7,511 bases of DNA. Source: Woeseia sp. (lineage in GTDB: Bacteria > Pseudomonadota > Gammaproteobacteria > Steroidobacterales > Woeseiaceae). The translations under genes were made by a program, and so were the position numbers. How positions within the stretch are numbered: position 1 is the stretch's first letter; every line of letters begins with the position of its first letter. The notes beneath the pieces were generated by a model. That model worked only from the letters and a program-made list of their open reading frames with translations. It ran no database searches and had not been told where the DNA came from. Shown here piece after piece: positions 6,147 through 7,511 of this stretch. The stretch spans positions 1-7,511 of the forward strand of contig JABIUH010000088.1 in assembly GCA_018701055.1 (NCBI GenBank), written 5' to 3'.

Positions 6147-6464
6147 GTGTTACTTGCTGGCCCTATCTGGGCGTTCGGTGCCAATCCGGTCGAGGATTTA
6201 GTTAGCGCCAGATTCGTACGCGCTTTTTCGGTGGCAAGTAGTGCCTGTCACCCTCGCGTAAAAACTGTCGCGATATTGCCGCGACCTGAATTGAACGGTC
6301 TCGGCCGGATCCTAATTGTGGGTTTGCTGAAGAACGCAATCGCGATGGAATACGGGACTGCGATCAGTGCGCTAATGCATACGGATAATCGCAGCCAGAA
6401 AATCAGTCGTGATTGTGCGGGACCGATGCGCGGCTACACGCTATTTGGGAGGGCACTGCGCTAA
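6147..6464 (+). CDS. C-terminal GNAT acyltransferase fragment (5'-truncated, possible pseudogene)
   Basis: From a GTG at 6147 the frame gives 105 residues. Residues 38-105 read like the second half of a GNAT domain. A strand VKTVAILP (38-45) leads into the acyl-CoA pyrophosphate loop with NGLGRIL (50-56), then helix LIVGLLKNAIAMEYG and strand TAISALMH (71-78). The usual Asn81 with NRSQKIS follows, and the closing MRGYTLFGRAL (94-104) matches the common final strand. The residue where GNATs normally have Gln/Arg (three before the first Gly of GxG) is Glu48. The first half of the fold (beta1-beta3) has no counterpart: the frame is open only from 6117, residues 1-35 look unlike a GNAT start, and the divergent gene begins at 6074. 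It is therefore probably a remnant, or the coding sequence is broken by frameshift. Its TAA shares one base with the ATG of the ligase (TAATG), the mark of an original operon. Confidence 0.55.
   Translation: MLLAGPIWAFGANPVEDLVSARFVRAFSVASSACHPRVKTVAILPRPELNGLGRILIVGLLKNAIAMEYGTAISALMHTDNRSQKISRDCAGPMRGYTLFGRALR
6447..6453 (+). promoter_or_regulatory. Shine-Dalgarno site of the AMP-dependent ligase
   Basis: GGGAGGG, ending ten bases before the ATG at 6464, inside the last codons of the GNAT-like fragment. It supports the chosen ligase start and would allow translation whether or not the upstream frame is translated. Confidence 0.55.
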
Positions 6465-7511
6465 TGAATATATTTGAGTTGTTTACAGAAGCGTTGCATA
6501 GAGAGACGCACCGAGTAGCCATTGTTTGTGATGCGTCGAGAGACCGGCGTGAGGCCACCTACTCAGACCTGGATCGACAGATCGATACGGTGATGACCCA
6601 GTTACTGCGCGCCGATCTGCAAGCTGGCGGTATCGTTTTGTTGGCCGTCCCGGTTTCCCTCGAAACTTACGTTGTCATGTTGGCATTGCTCAAAGCTGGC
6701 ATGGTCGTTATGACCATTGATCCGGCACATTCCGCAGCACGCGTTGCTGAGATTTTACGCGAGCCGCCACCTGTCGGCATCATTTCGACACGCGCGATTT
6801 CCCTAATGCGGTTTGTCTTTCCTGAATTGCGAAAAATTCCTGTTCGATTCGTCGTCAATGGCCCAAAGGGCAATGGTTCACGTCAGTGTTTTTCCGATGA
6901 CAACGTGAGGCCGAGCGCTGTGGTTAAGAGGTCGTCTGCGGACTCAGCCGTGTTGAGTTTCACCAGTGGGAGCAGCGGGAAGCCTAAAGGTGTTCTACGG
7001 ACCCACGGATTTCTGCGCGAGCAAATAAATATGCTTAATCGAATTTCTGATTCAGGCCGCGATGAAATCGATTTTGTTGTTTTGCCTATGTTTGTTTTAT
7101 TCAATTTGGCGAATGGTGTAACCAATGTGATACCAGCGTGTGACATGAAGCGTCCCGGGCGAGCCGACCCCCGAATAGTTTATGAACAGTTGGCCAGGGA
7201 GCGAGTCACACGCGTAATTGCGTCGCCGTCTCTTCTCGAGCGTCTGGCACGTCATTGCGTCGATCAACATTTACAGTTGCCAAGCATACGACGGATCTCG
7301 ACCGGTGGTGGGCCAGTGAGTCCGACGCTAGCCGGTAGAATTGCAGCAATCGCCCCGAACAGTTTTTTTCAAATGGTCTATGGGAGCACCGAAGCCGAAC
7401 CGATAGCCACAATCAATGGGGACGAGGTGTCTGCGTGCGACCGTCGACGGATGCGAGAGGGCGCGGGGTTGCTGGTAGGACACGCCGTGCAGGGGTGCGA
7501 CGTACAGATTA
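6464..7511 (+). CDS. AMP-dependent acyl-CoA synthetase/ligase, OleC-like, 3' end beyond right edge
   Basis: The frame is open from ATG 6464 to the right edge: 349 residues of a family usually about 550 long. The adenylate-forming core is clear: the P-loop FTSGSSGKPKG (166-176), a Gly-rich segment STGGGPVS (279-286) and the YGSTEAEP motif (306-313) that contacts the adenine and carboxylate. The region 205-260 (VVLPMFVLFNLANGVTNVIP, then DPRIVYEQL and VIASPSLLERL) and the end (GDEV...GAGLLVGHAVQGCDV) resemble OleC, the enzyme that uses ATP to close beta-hydroxy acids to beta-lactones in long-chain olefin synthesis, more than typical fatty acyl-CoA ligases. A general acyl-CoA or acyl-AMP ligase remains possible. 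The catalytic Lys of the C-terminal lid is outside the window. The upstream GNAT-like frame overlaps its start, so the two were probably one operon, continuing rightward. Confidence 0.9.
   Translation, partial: MNIFELFTEALHRETHRVAIVCDASRDRREATYSDLDRQIDTVMTQLLRADLQAGGIVLLAVPVSLETYVVMLALLKAGMVVMTIDPAHSAARVAEILREPPPVGIISTRAISLMRFVFPELRKIPVRFVVNGPKGNGSRQCFSDDNVRPSAVVKRSSADSAVLSFTSGSSGKPKGVLRTHGFLREQINMLNRISDSGRDEIDFVVLPMFVLFNLANGVTNVIPACDMKRPGRADPRIVYEQLARERVTRVIASPSLLERLARHCVDQHLQLPSIRRISTGGGPVSPTLAGRIAAIAPNSFFQMVYGSTEAEPIATINGDEVSACDRRRMREGAGLLVGHAVQGCDVQI

Noticed and set aside
6667..7412. Minus-strand frames at 6667-6873, 6883-7146 and 7206-7412
   Set aside because: They are antisense to the AMP-dependent ligase, whose motifs show the plus strand to be coding.

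Overview
The window looks like chromosomal DNA from a gammaproteobacterium, probably environmental or marine. The evidence is moderate GC (by eye about 50%), several Sec-signal or lipobox envelope proteins of Gram-negative type, a DUF3300-like protein and a Cys-rich zinc-ribbon protein of a type I associate with Gammaproteobacteria. The taxonomic call is an inference from protein style. I see no rRNA, tRNA, CRISPR array, insertion sequence or phage gene.

Left part (1-2438). A DUF3300-like secreted protein reads leftward and runs off the left edge. It faces away from a possible small orphan protein (984-1232, +). That gene ends at a hairpin terminator shared with a leftward exported NTF2/SnoaL-like (DUF4440-type) protein (1279-1731). 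Upstream of the latter, on the same strand, is a lipoprotein of unknown function (1818-2438).

Middle part (2627-4653). A two-gene rightward unit encodes a multi-CxxC zinc-ribbon protein and, directly abutting it, a small single-pass membrane protein. They converge on a secreted alpha/beta hydrolase with an intact Ser-Asp-His triad (3431-4237, -). This is divergent from an antibiotic-biosynthesis-monooxygenase-like ABM protein (4321-4653, +).

Right part (4697-7511). A leftward pair comprises a predicted six-helix membrane protein (5232-6074) followed by a TerB-like helical protein (4697-5131). The membrane protein carries a threefold repeat of a two-helix unit with a regularly placed membrane Glu. 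I do not recognise its family, and it may work with the TerB-like protein at the membrane. Divergent from it is what appears to be the C-terminal half of a GNAT acyltransferase (6147-6464). This overlaps by one base the start of an AMP-dependent acyl-CoA synthetase/ligase resembling OleC (6464 to the right edge). The ligase is probably the beginning of a lipid or beta-lactone type biosynthetic operon that continues outside the window.

Most of the window is ordinary chromosomal content made of short transcription units. The two places most worth a second look are the triple-hairpin membrane protein with its TerB partner, and the truncated GNAT/OleC-like ligase junction.
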